This document shows, in pieces, positions 1-10,467 of a DNA stretch of 64,000 bases. The translations under genes were made by a program, and so were the position numbers. The notes beneath the pieces were generated by a model. It was not told where the DNA came from. It did no database searches and saw only the letters and a program-made list of their open reading frames with translations. Every line of letters starts with the position of its first letter. Within the stretch, counting starts at the first letter, position 1. Source of the DNA: Herbihabitans rhizosphaerae (GTDB lineage Bacteria > Actinomycetota > Actinomycetes > Mycobacteriales > Pseudonocardiaceae); the NCBI RefSeq assembly GCF_004216555.1, contig NZ_SGWQ01000006.1, positions 310,001-374,000 on the forward strand, given 5' to 3'.

Positions 1-906
1 CCGGGCCGAGAGCTTCGGCAGCGAGCCCTCGGATCGCATGCGGTGCAACAGGTTCTGCGTGCCCCAGGTGCCGGCGGCGAGCACCACCTTGCCCGCGGTG
101 ATCGTGGTGCGGAACCGCTTGTCGCGCTTGCCGGTCTTGCGCAGGTCGATCTCGAACGAGCCGTCCGCGCGCTCGCGCAGCCCGGTGACCGTGGTCATCG
201 GGATGATCCGCGCGCCGCGGTGCTCGGCCAGGTACAGGTAGTTCTTCACCAGGGTGTTCTTGGAGCCGTAGCGGCAGCCGGTCATGCACGAGCCGCACTC
301 GATGCATCCGGTGCGCTCCGGGCCGGCGCCGCCGAAGTACGGGTCGGCGACCGTCTTTCCCGGCTGTCCGAAGTAGACCGCGACCGGCGTGGGGTGGTAC
401 GAGTCGGCCACCCCCATCTGCTCGGCCACCTTCCGCATGACCTCGTCGGACGGCGTGACGGTCGGGTTGGTGACCACGCCGAGCATCCGGGTCGCCTGGT
501 CGTAGTGCGGCGCGAGCTCGGACTCCCAGTCGGTGATGTGCGCCCACTGCTTGTCCTTGTAGAACGGCGTGAGCGGGCGGTACAGCGTGTTCGCGTAGTT
601 CAGCGAGCCGCCGCCGACCCCCGCGCCGGCCAGGATCATCACGTCCTTGAGCAGGTGGACGCGCTGGATGCCGAACATGCCGAGATCCGGCGCCCACAGG
701 AACTTCCGCAGGTCCCACGAGGTCTTGGGCAGCTCGTCGTCGGTGAACCGCCGGCCCGCCTCGACCACCGCGACCCGGTAGCCCTTCTCGGTCAGGCGCA
801 GCGCCGCGACGCTGCCGCCGAACCCCGATCCGACCACGACCACGTCGTAATCCGGCTCGCCGTCAGCCTTACGGGGCGCCTTGTTACTCGCGGGTTCGGT
901 AGCCAT
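1..906 (-). CDS. GMC-family FAD oxidoreductase, cholesterol-oxidase-like (3' part outside window)
   Basis: This is the N-terminal 302 codons of a flavin-dependent GMC oxidoreductase; the C-terminal part lies beyond the left edge. Starting from ATG at 906, the protein opens with a charged leader, then YDVVVVGSGFGGSVAALR, a Rossmann GxGxxG FAD-binding motif. It continues with the GMC-type segment GAGVGGGSLNYANTLY. A Cys-rich stretch, GCIECGSCMTGCRYGSKN, is typical of the ChoD-type branch. In Mycobacterium tuberculosis choD lies next to guaB3 and guaB2, as here, so this is probably the ChoD orthologue. The substrate (cholesterol or another secondary alcohol) cannot be read from the sequence. Confidence 0.85.
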   Translation of the reverse strand, partial: MATEPASNKAPRKADGEPDYDVVVVGSGFGGSVAALRLTEKGYRVAVVEAGRRFTDDELPKTSWDLRKFLWAPDLGMFGIQRVHLLKDVMILAGAGVGGGSLNYANTLYRPLTPFYKDKQWAHITDWESELAPHYDQATRMLGVVTNPTVTPSDEVMRKVAEQMGVADSYHPTPVAVYFGQPGKTVADPYFGGAGPERTGCIECGSCMTGCRYGSKNTLVKNYLYLAEHRGARIIPMTTVTGLRERADGSFEIDLRKTGKRDKRFRTTITAGKVVLAAGTWGTQNLLHRMRSEGSLPKLSAR

Positions 907-971
907 GGAACGAGGTTATGCGGTCGCCGCCGCCCAGGCCAGAGGCGCACACAATTTCGTGTGACCGGCAG

Positions 972-1469
972 TTACAGGTCGGATCGAAGTACTGCGAAAA
1001 GCACCATGTCCCGGCGCTCACCGCCGCGCAACTGTGCGCCCCGCAGTACGCCCTCCCGGCGCAGCCCGGCCTTGGCCGCCGCGCGCTGCGCCACGACGTT
1101 GTCCACATCGGTCGACGCCTCGACGCGGTCCAAGTCGGTCGTGGCGAACAGGTGCTCGACGAGCAACGCCAGCGCCGTGCCCCCGGCTCCCCTGCCGCGC
1201 GCGGACGGCAGCAGCGATATGCCGATGTTCCACGCCTGGCTGCGGTAGTTCGGGCCATAGGTCACCGCGTGCCAGCTCACATCGCCAAGCAACTCGCCGG
1301 CCTCGGCCAGCACGACGAGCCGGCCCCTGGCCTGCCTCACCAGCTTCTCGCGATCGTCGCGCTCCACGTCGAAAGCGCCGTCGCCCTGGCCGTCCAGTCG
1401 CTCGTCGTCGCCCTCGGCGAACTCTGCGAGCGCGATCCCGTCGCGACTCGCCACCACCGTGCGGCTCAT
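972..1469 (-). CDS. GNAT-family N-acetyltransferase
   Basis: A 165-residue protein of the RimJ/RimL-like GNAT class. The acetyl-CoA binding segment is LLPSARGRGAGGTALALLV, with the R/Q-x-x-G-x-G/A pattern. It is followed by DRVEASTDVDNVVAQRAAAKAGLRREGVLRG, split here as two parts: the VEASTDVDN beta strand and the AAAKAGLRREG helix and turn, which are typical of RimJ-like enzymes. The substrate is unknown. The start ATG at 1469 overlaps the guaB3 stop by four bases (ATGA), so translation is probably coupled to guaB3. The much longer upstream reading frame is an artefact of high GC. Confidence 0.8.
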   Translation of the reverse strand: MSRTVVASRDGIALAEFAEGDDERLDGQGDGAFDVERDDREKLVRQARGRLVVLAEAGELLGDVSWHAVTYGPNYRSQAWNIGISLLPSARGRGAGGTALALLVEHLFATTDLDRVEASTDVDNVVAQRAAAKAGLRREGVLRGAQLRGGERRDMVLFAVLRSDL

Positions 1470-2599
1470 GCGCGCACCGTGAGGCCGACCTTCTGGAACT
1501 CCTTGAGGTCGGAGTAGCCGGTCTTGGCCATCGCCCTGCGCAGCGCGCCGAACAGGTTCACCACGCCGTCGGCGTCCATCGACGGGCCGAACAGCAGCGT
1601 GCGCAGGTCCACCTCGAGATCGGCGACCGGCACGACCCGCGAGCGCGGCAGCGACGGGTGTGCCGCGGCCGCCGTCCAGTACAGGCCCTGGCCGGGCGCC
1701 TCGGCCGCCGAGGCCAGCGGAGCGCCCAACATCACCGCGTCCGCGCCGCACGCGATCGCCTTGGCGATGTCACCGCTGGTGTGCACGCCGCCGTCGGCGA
1801 TCACGTGCACGTACCGCCCGCCGGTCTCGTCCAGGTAGTCGCGGCGCGCGGCAGCGGCGTCCACGATCGCGGTGGCCATCGGCACGCCGATGCCGAGCAC
1901 CGAGTCGGTGGACGTGACACCGCCGCCGTGCCCGTAGCCGACGATCACGCCGGCCGCGCCGGTGCGCATCAGATGCATCGCGGTGCGGTAGTCGCCGACG
2001 CCGCCGGCGATCACCGGCACGTCCAGACCGGCGATGAAGCTCTTCAGGTTGAGCGGCTCACCGTCGCGGGCCACGTGCTCGGCGGACACGATGGTGCCCT
2101 GCACGACGAGGATCTCCACGCCGGCGGCCAGCAGGTCGGGCGTCAGCTCGGCGGCGCGCTGCGGGCTCACCCGCACGGCGACCGTCACGCCGGACTCGCG
2201 CACCTGCTTGACCGCCTCGGTGATCAGGTCCATCTTGATCGGCTCGGCGTGCATCTCCTGCAGCAGCCGGGTCAGCGCGGCCGGGTCGTCGGCGTCCTCG
2301 GCCGCGCGCAGCAGCCGGAACATCGCCTCGTCCACGTTGGGGTGGCGCGCCCACAGGCCCTCGGCGTTCAGCACGCCGAGGCCGCCCAGCTCGCCGACCG
2401 CGACCGCGGTGCGCGGAGACACGATCGCGTCGGTCGGGTGCGTCACCAGCGGGATCTCGAACCGGTAGGCGTCGATCTGCCACGTGGTCGACACGTCCTT
2501 GGACGAGCGGGTGCGGCGAGACGGCACGATCTCGATCTCGTCGAGCCCGAAGGCACGGCGAGCCGTGCGTCCCATGCCGATATCCACCAGGTCGCGCAC
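1466..2599 (-). CDS. guaB3: GuaB3 family IMP dehydrogenase-related protein
   Basis: A 377-residue actinobacterial GuaB3 protein, the paralogue of IMP dehydrogenase that lacks CBS domains. The N-terminus (VDIGMGRTARRAFGLDEIEI, then VPSRRTRSSKDVSTTWQIDA) matches the Mycobacterium GuaB3 signature. The TIM-barrel segments VIAGGVGDYRTAMHLMRTGA and [20 protein letters not shown] are present. GTG at 2599 is chosen because AAAGGGGAG precedes it and because it fits the family start; the upstream ATG at 2656 would overlap the divergent cupin gene. It heads a unit with the GNAT gene and perhaps the GMC oxidoreductase. Its real activity may be GMP-reductase-like rather than IMP dehydrogenase. Confidence 0.93.
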   Translation of the reverse strand: MRDLVDIGMGRTARRAFGLDEIEIVPSRRTRSSKDVSTTWQIDAYRFEIPLVTHPTDAIVSPRTAVAVGELGGLGVLNAEGLWARHPNVDEAMFRLLRAAEDADDPAALTRLLQEMHAEPIKMDLITEAVKQVRESGVTVAVRVSPQRAAELTPDLLAAGVEILVVQGTIVSAEHVARDGEPLNLKSFIAGLDVPVIAGGVGDYRTAMHLMRTGAAGVIVGYGHGGGVTSTDSVLGIGVPMATAIVDAAAARRDYLDETGGRYVHVIADGGVHTSGDIAKAIACGADAVMLGAPLASAAEAPGQGLYWTAAAAHPSLPRSRVVPVADLEVDLRTLLFGPSMDADGVVNLFGALRRAMAKTGYSDLKEFQKVGLTVRA

Positions 2600-2654
2600 A
2601 GTGCTCCCCTTTCCGAAGACCCCGCGAAGCCTATAGCGCAGGTAGCCTCCGACC

Positions 2655-3140
2655 ATGTCCTACCCAGAACCTCGCTACCTCGCCGAGACCGGTGAGGTCA
2701 GCGCCACGTTTCGGCCGGCTGACACCGAGCCGAACTTCGGCACCGAGAAGGTGCGCTGGCACTACCTTGGCACCGGCGAGACCACCGGCGGCGACTTCGG
2801 GTTGTACAAAGTCGAGGACAACGGCAGCGCCTGGGGGCCGAGCGAGCACTTCCACCGGTCGATCACCGAATCGTTCTTCGTGTTGTCGGGCACCATGAGC
2901 CTGTACAACGGCGAGGAATGGCTCAAGGCGCGCTCCGGCGACTACCTCTATGTGCCGCCCGGTGGCCTGCACGGATTCCGCAACGAATCCGGCGAACCGG
3001 CGTCGATGCTGCTGCTGTTCACGCCGGGCGCACCGCGCGAGGAATACTTCGAGAACGTCGGCAAGATCGGCAACCTGTCGCAGGCCGAGATCAGCGCATT
3101 CTTCGACAAGCACGACAACTACTTCACCGACCGGAGCTGA
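2655..3140 (+). CDS. Cupin-domain protein
   Basis: A 161-residue single-domain cupin. Motif 1 is seen as HFHRSITESFFVLSG (HxH, then E, then G). Motif 2 is GDYLYVPPGGLHGFRN, supplying the third metal histidine. It probably binds a divalent metal, but the substrate is unknown. It is divergent from guaB3 across 55 bases that must hold both promoters. Its stop lies only three bases from the convergent HD-domain gene, with no visible terminator between them. Confidence 0.85.
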   Translation: MSYPEPRYLAETGEVSATFRPADTEPNFGTEKVRWHYLGTGETTGGDFGLYKVEDNGSAWGPSEHFHRSITESFFVLSGTMSLYNGEEWLKARSGDYLYVPPGGLHGFRNESGEPASMLLLFTPGAPREEYFENVGKIGNLSQAEISAFFDKHDNYFTDRS

Positions 3141-3143
3141 TTG

Positions 3144-3704
3144 TCAGCGGTCGCGCCAGGCGAGCGGGGACAGCGTGGTGGCGGCCTCGGCGATGCGTCG
3201 GCCCGTCTCGGTCTTCAGTGATGTGCGTGCGGAGTCGATCCAACCGTCGACCCGCTGAACGCCGATATCGCGGTACTCGACGGCCTGCAGGAGCATTTCC
3301 AGTTTGTCGGCGTCCCTGGCGCACAATGCCTCGGCGGATTGCCGCGACTCGTACTCGTCCACAGCCGCGCGAATGGCCTCGCGGGAGCGGTCAGGAAGCT
3401 TCTGCGTCTGGTCGGCCGTGATCTGCCGAGGGTCGGGCTTGGTCAAGTAGTCGTCGACCGTGTGCGGCAGGTCGCCGGTCCGGGTCTCCTGCGTGTCGTG
3501 CCAGAGCGCGAGAAACGACGCGCGAGCGGGGTCGGCGCCTTCCTCGGCGGCGATGATCGCGGCCAACTGGGCGACCCTCATGGTGTGCTCGGCGACCGAT
3601 TCCGGGTCGCGAACACCAGCGTGCCACCACCCGGCGCGGCGAATGCGTTTCAGCACCCCGAGTTCGTAGCCGAATGCGGCGAGTGCGGCAGCGTCGTCTG
3701 ACAC
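3144..3704 (-). CDS. HD-domain hydrolase, YfbR/HDDC2-like
   Basis: A 186-residue HD-superfamily metal phosphohydrolase. Metal ligands are visible in ESVAEHTMRVAQLAAIIA, in FLALWHDTQETRTGDLPHT (the HD doublet) and in LCARDADKLEMLLQAVEY. This arrangement matches the YfbR/HDDC2 5'-deoxynucleotidase group. A nucleotide-pool cleaning role is inferred and would fit the neighbouring purine genes. It lies 15 bases downstream of the broken XRE regulator on the same strand and may once have shared its transcript. Confidence 0.8.
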   Translation of the reverse strand: MSDDAAALAAFGYELGVLKRIRRAGWWHAGVRDPESVAEHTMRVAQLAAIIAAEEGADPARASFLALWHDTQETRTGDLPHTVDDYLTKPDPRQITADQTQKLPDRSREAIRAAVDEYESRQSAEALCARDADKLEMLLQAVEYRDIGVQRVDGWIDSARTSLKTETGRRIAEAATTLSPLAWRDR

Positions 3705-3719
3705 CGTGGTCGTCCTCTC

Positions 3720-4827
3720 CTAACGGCCGGCAATACGCAGGGCGTAGTGCAGCCCGGTGAGCTGGTCTCGACTGGTGCGCGTCAACCCACCAACCGATGT
3801 GAGGCTGTCGAGCACCTCAGCGAGTCTTGCCTGATCGGAAGGTCGCCGGTCGAGCAGGGGCGGCCGGGAAGCGATCAAGGCGTGCAGTGTGCAGAGATTC
3901 AGCGGAAGGTGCAGTGAGTCGGGTGTGAGCCGGTTCGTCAGGTGTCGCAGCAGTTGGACGCCGGACCACGCTCGGGTGTCGTCGTCCAGCATGAACACGT
4001 CACTGGTCTGATCGTCACTCAGTTCGCCGATCCAGTACGCCCAATAGTTCAGGTTCGCCACCCCGGCACGTTCGTCGGCCATGTGATCCACGAAGTCGTG
4101 AATTTGCGAGCTGTCACCAGCGGAAGCCAACGCGACCGATGCGGAACGCGCTTCGAGTAGGTGGGTTATATCTCCCTCGGGCACCGCGCGACGTCCTGCA
4201 CGGCGCCACTCTGTTCGGAGCCAGTCGACGACCTCTGGTCTTCCATCAAAACCGAGCAGGTACACCGCTTGCCGTCGTAGTAGCGCCTCGTCGGCGAGTT
4301 TTCCCCGTTCGGCCACCGTGAATAGGTGATCAAGGAATCGTGTTCGTTCCTCGTCGGACAAGACTGGATGCGACGGTACCGGTCCACGGCGCGGCAATTT
4401 CGGCGTGAACTCGCTGAGATGCTTGGGGCGTTTCCCGCGTGATGGGCCACGTGATCAGGTTCGTGATGGTCCGGCGATGCACACTGGCCGCGAGCGGGTG
4501 GACATCCGCGTCGACCCACGTGGCGCCGGCCGTGACACCGGTCGACAGCACCTGGTCGGCTTCAATGGCTTCGCGGAGATGGCGTCCAGTCGATGGAGGC
4601 GCCCCGAGCCGGGACAATCGGCTACACAAGCGCAGAAAGTCACCCGTATTCATCGCTGCGAGCGGCCGACGACCGGACTCCCACCCTTGAACGGTGGTCA
4701 CGTCCACCCGAAGTGTCTCGGCGAATCGCTCTTGCGTGAGTGCCGCGGACTGACGAGCGAGCTTCAGGACGAACCCGGACACGACACCAGTCGCCCGCGA
4801 ACCCTGACCCGCGGTCAGTGTTGCCAT
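3720..4827 (-). pseudogene. XRE-family helix-turn-helix regulator disrupted by a +1 frameshift
   Basis: Two minus-strand frames together make one long actinobacterial XRE regulator. The first, from ATG at 4827 (preceded by GGGAG), holds the HTH: FAETLRVDVTTVQGWESGRR. It runs to ITWPITRETP and then loses similarity. The second frame reads TPKHLSEFTPKLPRRGPVPS and continues to a normal C-terminal helical domain ending at 3720. The frames join if one base is removed from the G4 run at 4425-4428. The gene is therefore either a genuine single-base insertion pseudogene or a sequencing error in a homopolymer. Intact length would be about 368 residues. Confidence 0.75.
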
Positions 4828-4961
4828 GCGACGCTCCCATGCTTCCGCTCCACCGCGCGCTCGTACTCGCACTGCAAGTCAGTTCTGCCGCTCGCAATCC
4901 GATCGTAGCGTCAAGGCGCAGACATGAAAGACCGCCGCCACCACGGAAAGGTGCGCTCGGC

Positions 4962-5237
4962 ATGGCCGAGATCAGCCATCACGACGCGATCAGTCGCTAC
5001 CCGGAACTCGCGCAACTCGTTGACCAGAGATGGAGTTGGGAGGAACGCCCGCTCCCTGGCACAAGAGGACCGGTACTCTGGGGAAGCCGACAGGCGAATG
5101 CGACACATCTCGCCGCACAGGTGTTCATTTACTCGGCGCATGACGTGTCGGTGTACTGGCGCGAGAACGGAATCGCGCATACCGCGCCACCGGGCGAGCT
5201 GAGCACGTTCATCGAATTTCTGGCGTACGGCCGCTAG
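4962..5237 (+). CDS. Small hypothetical protein divergent from the XRE gene
   Basis: A 91-residue protein of unknown function. ATG at 4962 is chosen because GGAAAGG precedes it and because coding character begins there; the longer frame upstream overlaps the promoter region. The sequence is soluble, rich in Trp, His and Tyr, and has no signal peptide or membrane segment. It faces away from the XRE regulator across 134 bases, so that regulator may have controlled it. Its 3' end overlaps the convergent NUDIX gene by 29 bases. Confidence 0.6.
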   Translation: MAEISHHDAISRYPELAQLVDQRWSWEERPLPGTRGPVLWGSRQANATHLAAQVFIYSAHDVSVYWRENGIAHTAPPGELSTFIEFLAYGR

Positions 5238-5637
5238 TCCCGTGCTCGCGAAGCCTCGTGTACCAGCTCGCGATTGAGCGCTTGTAGCCGTCCGGCATGT
5301 TCAGGGTCGGCACTTCGTTTTCACTGAACAGCGCGATCTCTTTGTGCTCATGCGAAAGCACCGGGTTCGTATGGCCGATCGGATAGCAGCCGTAGGTCGC
5401 GATGAAGACGTGCTTGTCAGCGACGTCGATGTAGTACATCCACGTGTCGAGAATGGGTCCGGGCTCGACGTTCCACTGCGTCTCCTCCAGGATTTCCCTG
5501 GCGACGCATTCCTCGGGAGTCTCGCCTACCTCGATTCGCCCGCCCGGAAGTTCCCATTCGTCACGCTCGTTACGCAACAGGAGCACTTCGCCGTCGCGGA
5601 CCACGACCCCTTTGATCGAGATCGAGAACTCGTTCAC
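5209..5637 (-). CDS. NUDIX hydrolase
   Basis: A 142-residue single-domain NUDIX hydrolase. The Nudix box reads GRIEVGETPEECVAREILEE followed by TQW. It fits GX5EX7REUXEEXGU except that the second glycine position is Gln. The fold start ISIKGVVVRDGEVLLLRN is typical. The start is GTG at 5637, with GGGGAAGGG upstream. It lies 24 bases downstream of guaB and may be cotranscribed, which would suit nucleotide housekeeping. The substrate is not predictable. Confidence 0.85.
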   Translation of the reverse strand: MNEFSISIKGVVVRDGEVLLLRNERDEWELPGGRIEVGETPEECVAREILEETQWNVEPGPILDTWMYYIDVADKHVFIATYGCYPIGHTNPVLSHEHKEIALFSENEVPTLNMPDGYKRSIASWYTRLREHGTSGRTPEIR

Positions 5638-5661
5638 CCGGGCTCGCCCTTCCCCGATGGT

Positions 5662-7688
<2,027 letters not shown>

Positions 7689-7966
7689 TCACCTTTGGGG
7701 TGACCCACCTACCCGACTTCACGCAGCCGGGTGTGTTGACCGCACCGAGCGCAAACCACGCTGAGGTCGCGATTCATTGTCGAGGGCGGTCGCCCTTACG
7801 GTGACGGAGAGACAGAGGGCGAGGAACGAGCCCACTGTCTCGGAGGAGGCGTGACTGAACCACCCACGCAACTCAGCCACCCACACTCGGCACCCAGCCA
7901 CCCAAGCAAAACGACCACAACCCCGTTCGGCGAAGCCGAACCAGGCGACCCTGCCCTCGATAAAAA
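7689..7966. other. Intergenic region between DUF5319 and rsdA
   Basis: These 278 bases separate two convergent genes. The only coding hint is a GTG at 7851 preceded by a perfect GGAGGAGG, opening a 74-codon frame that runs antisense into the end of rsdA. Its product is rich in Ser, Pro and His and resembles nothing I recognise, so it is noted rather than called. No clear terminator hairpin was seen. Confidence 0.3.
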
Positions 7967-8911
7967 TTACGGCTTTGGGACGGCGCCGGTCGGCGCGACC
8001 GACGAGTCCGATCCGCTTTCCACCTTGTTCGGCGCCACCGCGGGCGCGGGCGGCGATCCGCCGTTCTCCGACTGAGTGCCGCTGTTGGTGCCGTTCGTCG
8101 TGTCGTTCGTGCGCGAGTTCGGCGTGGACGACGACTCCGTGGACGGACTGCTCGGCGTCTCACTCGTGGTGGTCGTCGGCGTGGTCGGCGTCGTCGGGCT
8201 GGTGGTCGGCGTCGTGGGCGGTGTCGTCGGCGTCGTGGACGTGGGCGGCGTCGTCGGCGTGGTGGGCGGCGTCGTGCTCACCGGCGGCACCACGGGCAGC
8301 GGCAGCTGTGCCAGCAGCGCCTCGTGCTGCGTGCGCAGGTCCGCCTGCCCGTCCTGGGTGGACACCTTGGGCAGCGCGATCGCCGCGTCCTTGAGCGCCG
8401 ACTGCGCGTCGGAGAGCTTGCCCTGCTTGATGGCCTGCTGCGCGTCCCTCAGGTCGGCGCGCACCGCGTGCGCTGCTTCGACCGAGCGCGCGTGCTCGGC
8501 GTAGAGAACCTTGGTCAAACCCCAGAGCGTGTCGCCGGGCTGAGCGTCCCGTGCCGCGAGGCCGACGCCGCCGAACACGACCGCGAGGATGGCCGCCGCC
8601 GCGGCGACCGGCATGAGCCTGGGTCTGGGCCTTTTCCGGGCGCGTGCGGCCTTCACCGTGGCCACCGCGGTCTGGGTGTCGATCAGCTCGCCGGCCTCAT
8701 CGGTGTCGACGTCGCGCTTCCACGCCAGCAGCAGCGCGTTCAGCTCGTCGTCGGCCAGCGCGTCGGCCAACTCCTGATCCGAGTGGCTCAGGGTGTCCAG
8801 CAGCGCGTCGTCCGCCTGAACCAGCGACAAGTCGACAGGGTCGGTCGGTTCGCTGGCCTGGTGCGCGAGCTGGCGAGGCTCGTGTTCGTCACGCCCGTAC
8901 CGATCGCTCAC
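7967..8911 (-). CDS. rsdA: Anti-sigma-D factor RsdA, membrane-anchored
   Basis: A 314-residue membrane protein. The N-terminal cytoplasmic part (residues 1-97) carries the SigD-binding segment around DPVDLSLVQADDALLDTL. A single membrane span follows at about residues 100-120 (LMPVAAAAAILAVVFGGVGL). Outside the membrane are a helical segment and then a long Thr/Pro-rich stretch at about 205-260, as in Rv3413c. The GTG start abuts the sigD stop with no gap, so the pair is translationally coupled. By family analogy it holds SigD inactive at the membrane until regulated proteolysis. Confidence 0.92.
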   Translation of the reverse strand: MSDRYGRDEHEPRQLAHQASEPTDPVDLSLVQADDALLDTLSHSDQELADALADDELNALLLAWKRDVDTDEAGELIDTQTAVATVKAARARKRPRPRLMPVAAAAAILAVVFGGVGLAARDAQPGDTLWGLTKVLYAEHARSVEAAHAVRADLRDAQQAIKQGKLSDAQSALKDAAIALPKVSTQDGQADLRTQHEALLAQLPLPVVPPVSTTPPTTPTTPPTSTTPTTPPTTPTTSPTTPTTPTTTTSETPSSPSTESSSTPNSRTNDTTNGTNSGTQSENGGSPPAPAVAPNKVESGSDSSVAPTGAVPKP

Positions 8912-9484
8912 TCAGACCACCTCCTCCGCTGACAGACTCTTTCGTAGCCGGGACAACGCTCGATGCTGTGCCACTCGCACCGCGCCTGGTGTCGATCCCA
9001 CCGCATCGGCCGTCTCCTCCGCGGAGAGGCCCACGACGATGCGCAGCACCACTATCTCGCGTTGCTTGTCCGGAAGGATCTGCAGCAGGTCGGCCATTCG
9101 GTGACTCAACTCGTCCTGCATGGCTCGCTGCTCCGGACCAGCATCTTTTTCTGGTTCATCGGGAACATCGGCGACAGGCTCCGACCGGTTACGCGCGGCG
9201 GCCCGGTGAGCGTCCGCCACCTTGTGGGCGGCGATTCCGTAGACGAAGGCCAAGAACGGACGACCTTGGTCGCGGTATCCAGGCAATGCCGTGAGCACCG
9301 CGAGACACACCTCCTGGGCCACGTCGTCCGCCGAGGCGAACGATCGTTCCTGCCGACCGACACGGGCACGGCAGTACCGCACCACTAGGGGACGAACGGA
9401 CGCAAGGACTCGTTCAATCGCCTGAGGGTCACCCTCGACGGCAGCGCCAACCGATGCGTCCAGTCCTTCCCCCAATGTGGTCAT
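8912..9484 (-). CDS. sigD: ECF RNA polymerase sigma factor SigD
   Basis: A 190-residue ECF sigma factor with region 2 (RPLVVRYCRARVG to ASADDVAQEVCLAVLTALPG, including FVYGIAAHKVADAHR) and region 4 (LQILPDKQREIVVLRIVVGL and SAEETADAVGSTPGAVRVAQ). It matches M. tuberculosis SigD and the Streptomyces homologue beside guaB. The start is ambiguous between ATG at 9493 and ATG at 9484; the second gives the usual MTTLGEG-type N-terminus. It is followed immediately by its anti-sigma factor. Confidence 0.93.
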   Translation of the reverse strand: MTTLGEGLDASVGAAVEGDPQAIERVLASVRPLVVRYCRARVGRQERSFASADDVAQEVCLAVLTALPGYRDQGRPFLAFVYGIAAHKVADAHRAAARNRSEPVADVPDEPEKDAGPEQRAMQDELSHRMADLLQILPDKQREIVVLRIVVGLSAEETADAVGSTPGAVRVAQHRALSRLRKSLSAEEVV

Positions 9485-9689
9485 CGCACACAACAGCCCT
9501 GGTGTTACGAGTTCGGCCCATCAACCCGGCATGCCGGGCGAGCGGGGCGCGCACCGGCCCTGCCCACGGTACAGGCCATGACAACCATGCCCAGGTGGGC
9601 GCCGGAAGAAAGCCATCGCGGGTGACGGAGGTAACTGCCGCGACGGGCCCGTGGGGCATGTCACAGGCATTCCCTGCCTGCGCAAACGG

Positions 9690-9724
9690 CCCGGGTGCCG
9701 GTGTCGGGGGACACGGCACCCGGG
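9690..9724 (-). terminator. Hairpin terminator downstream of bldM
   Basis: Eleven-base perfect arms at 9690-9700 and 9714-9724 (CCCGGGTGCCG and its complement) enclose a 13-base loop that can itself pair TGTC with GACA. It begins 25 bases beyond the bldM stop on the minus strand. There is no T tract, as is usual for high-GC actinobacterial terminators. Confidence 0.7.
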
Positions 9725-9748
9725 ACGCGGGTCTGCGCGAACTCTCGG

Positions 9749-10345
9749 TCAGGAGACGAGGCCGCGGCGGAAGCCGTGGGCCACGGCCTGAGCGCGGTCG
9801 CGCACGCCGAGCTTGCGGAACAGACGCCGCGCGTGCGTCTTCACCGTGTCCTCGGAGAGATAGAGCTCACGCCCGATCTGACCGTTGCTCTTGCCCTGGC
9901 TCATGCCGCGCAGCACCTGCAGCTCGCGGTCGGTGAGCTGGACACCGGGGTCGGAGGGCTGACGAGGCGCGGGCACCGAGGTGCTGGCCAGCGTGTGTGC
10001 CAGGGCGGCGACGAGCTCCGGGCGGGAGGCGTCCCACCGAAGGTAGCCGCGTGCGCCGCCGGCGATGGCGGCCGCGATGCTGGCCGCGTCGTCGGGCGCC
10101 CCGAAAACGATCACGTTGGCCTGTGGGTTGGCGGAGACCAGCCGCCGGGTGGCCTCGACACCGGTCGGCACCGCGCGCTGCGTTCCGACCAGGACGACGT
10201 CGACCGGCTGGCGGGAGAAGCGAGCGAGTAGCTCGTCACCGTGCGCTACGCAGTCGATGCGACTAACCCCTGGTACAGCGGACATGACACGGGTCAGACC
10301 TTCCCGCACGCTGCGCCGGTCGTCGCAGATCAAGACCGTCGTCAC
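9749..10345 (-). CDS. bldM: BldM-like orphan response regulator (atypical receiver)
   Basis: A 198-residue protein with an N-terminal receiver domain and a C-terminal LuxR/NarL-type HTH: LTDRELQVLRGMSQGKSNGQ then LSEDTVKTHARRLFRKLG. The HTH and the SigD/WhiB/guaB neighbourhood identify it as the orthologue of Streptomyces BldM, which controls sporulation genes alone or with WhiI. The receiver is degenerate: the phosphoacceptor position 54 is Gly (DVVLVGTQRAVPTG) where BldM has Asp. DNA binding must therefore be phosphorylation-independent. GTG at 10345 follows GGAAGGAG. No sensor kinase gene is nearby. Confidence 0.88.
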   Translation of the reverse strand: MTTVLICDDRRSVREGLTRVMSAVPGVSRIDCVAHGDELLARFSRQPVDVVLVGTQRAVPTGVEATRRLVSANPQANVIVFGAPDDAASIAAAIAGGARGYLRWDASRPELVAALAHTLASTSVPAPRQPSDPGVQLTDRELQVLRGMSQGKSNGQIGRELYLSEDTVKTHARRLFRKLGVRDRAQAVAHGFRRGLVS

Positions 10346-10467
10346 GGGGACTCCTTCCTGCAGCCGAGTGACGTTCCTATTCCCCTATCGGACGATCGGA
10401 GGGCGACCTTGACACGATCTGGTGGAAAAAACAGTGAAAATTCGCTCGGATTTCCAGCCAGGTGGGT

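Noticed and set aside
7851-8075. 74-codon frame with a perfect ribosome site GGAGGAGG
   Set aside because: Half of it is antisense to rsdA, its composition is unremarkable and no family is recognised. The site is noted, but the gene is not called.
8140-8290. Low-complexity GTCGTCGGCGTGG-type repeats
   Set aside because: They encode the Thr/Pro-rich extracellular stretch of RsdA, expected for the family.
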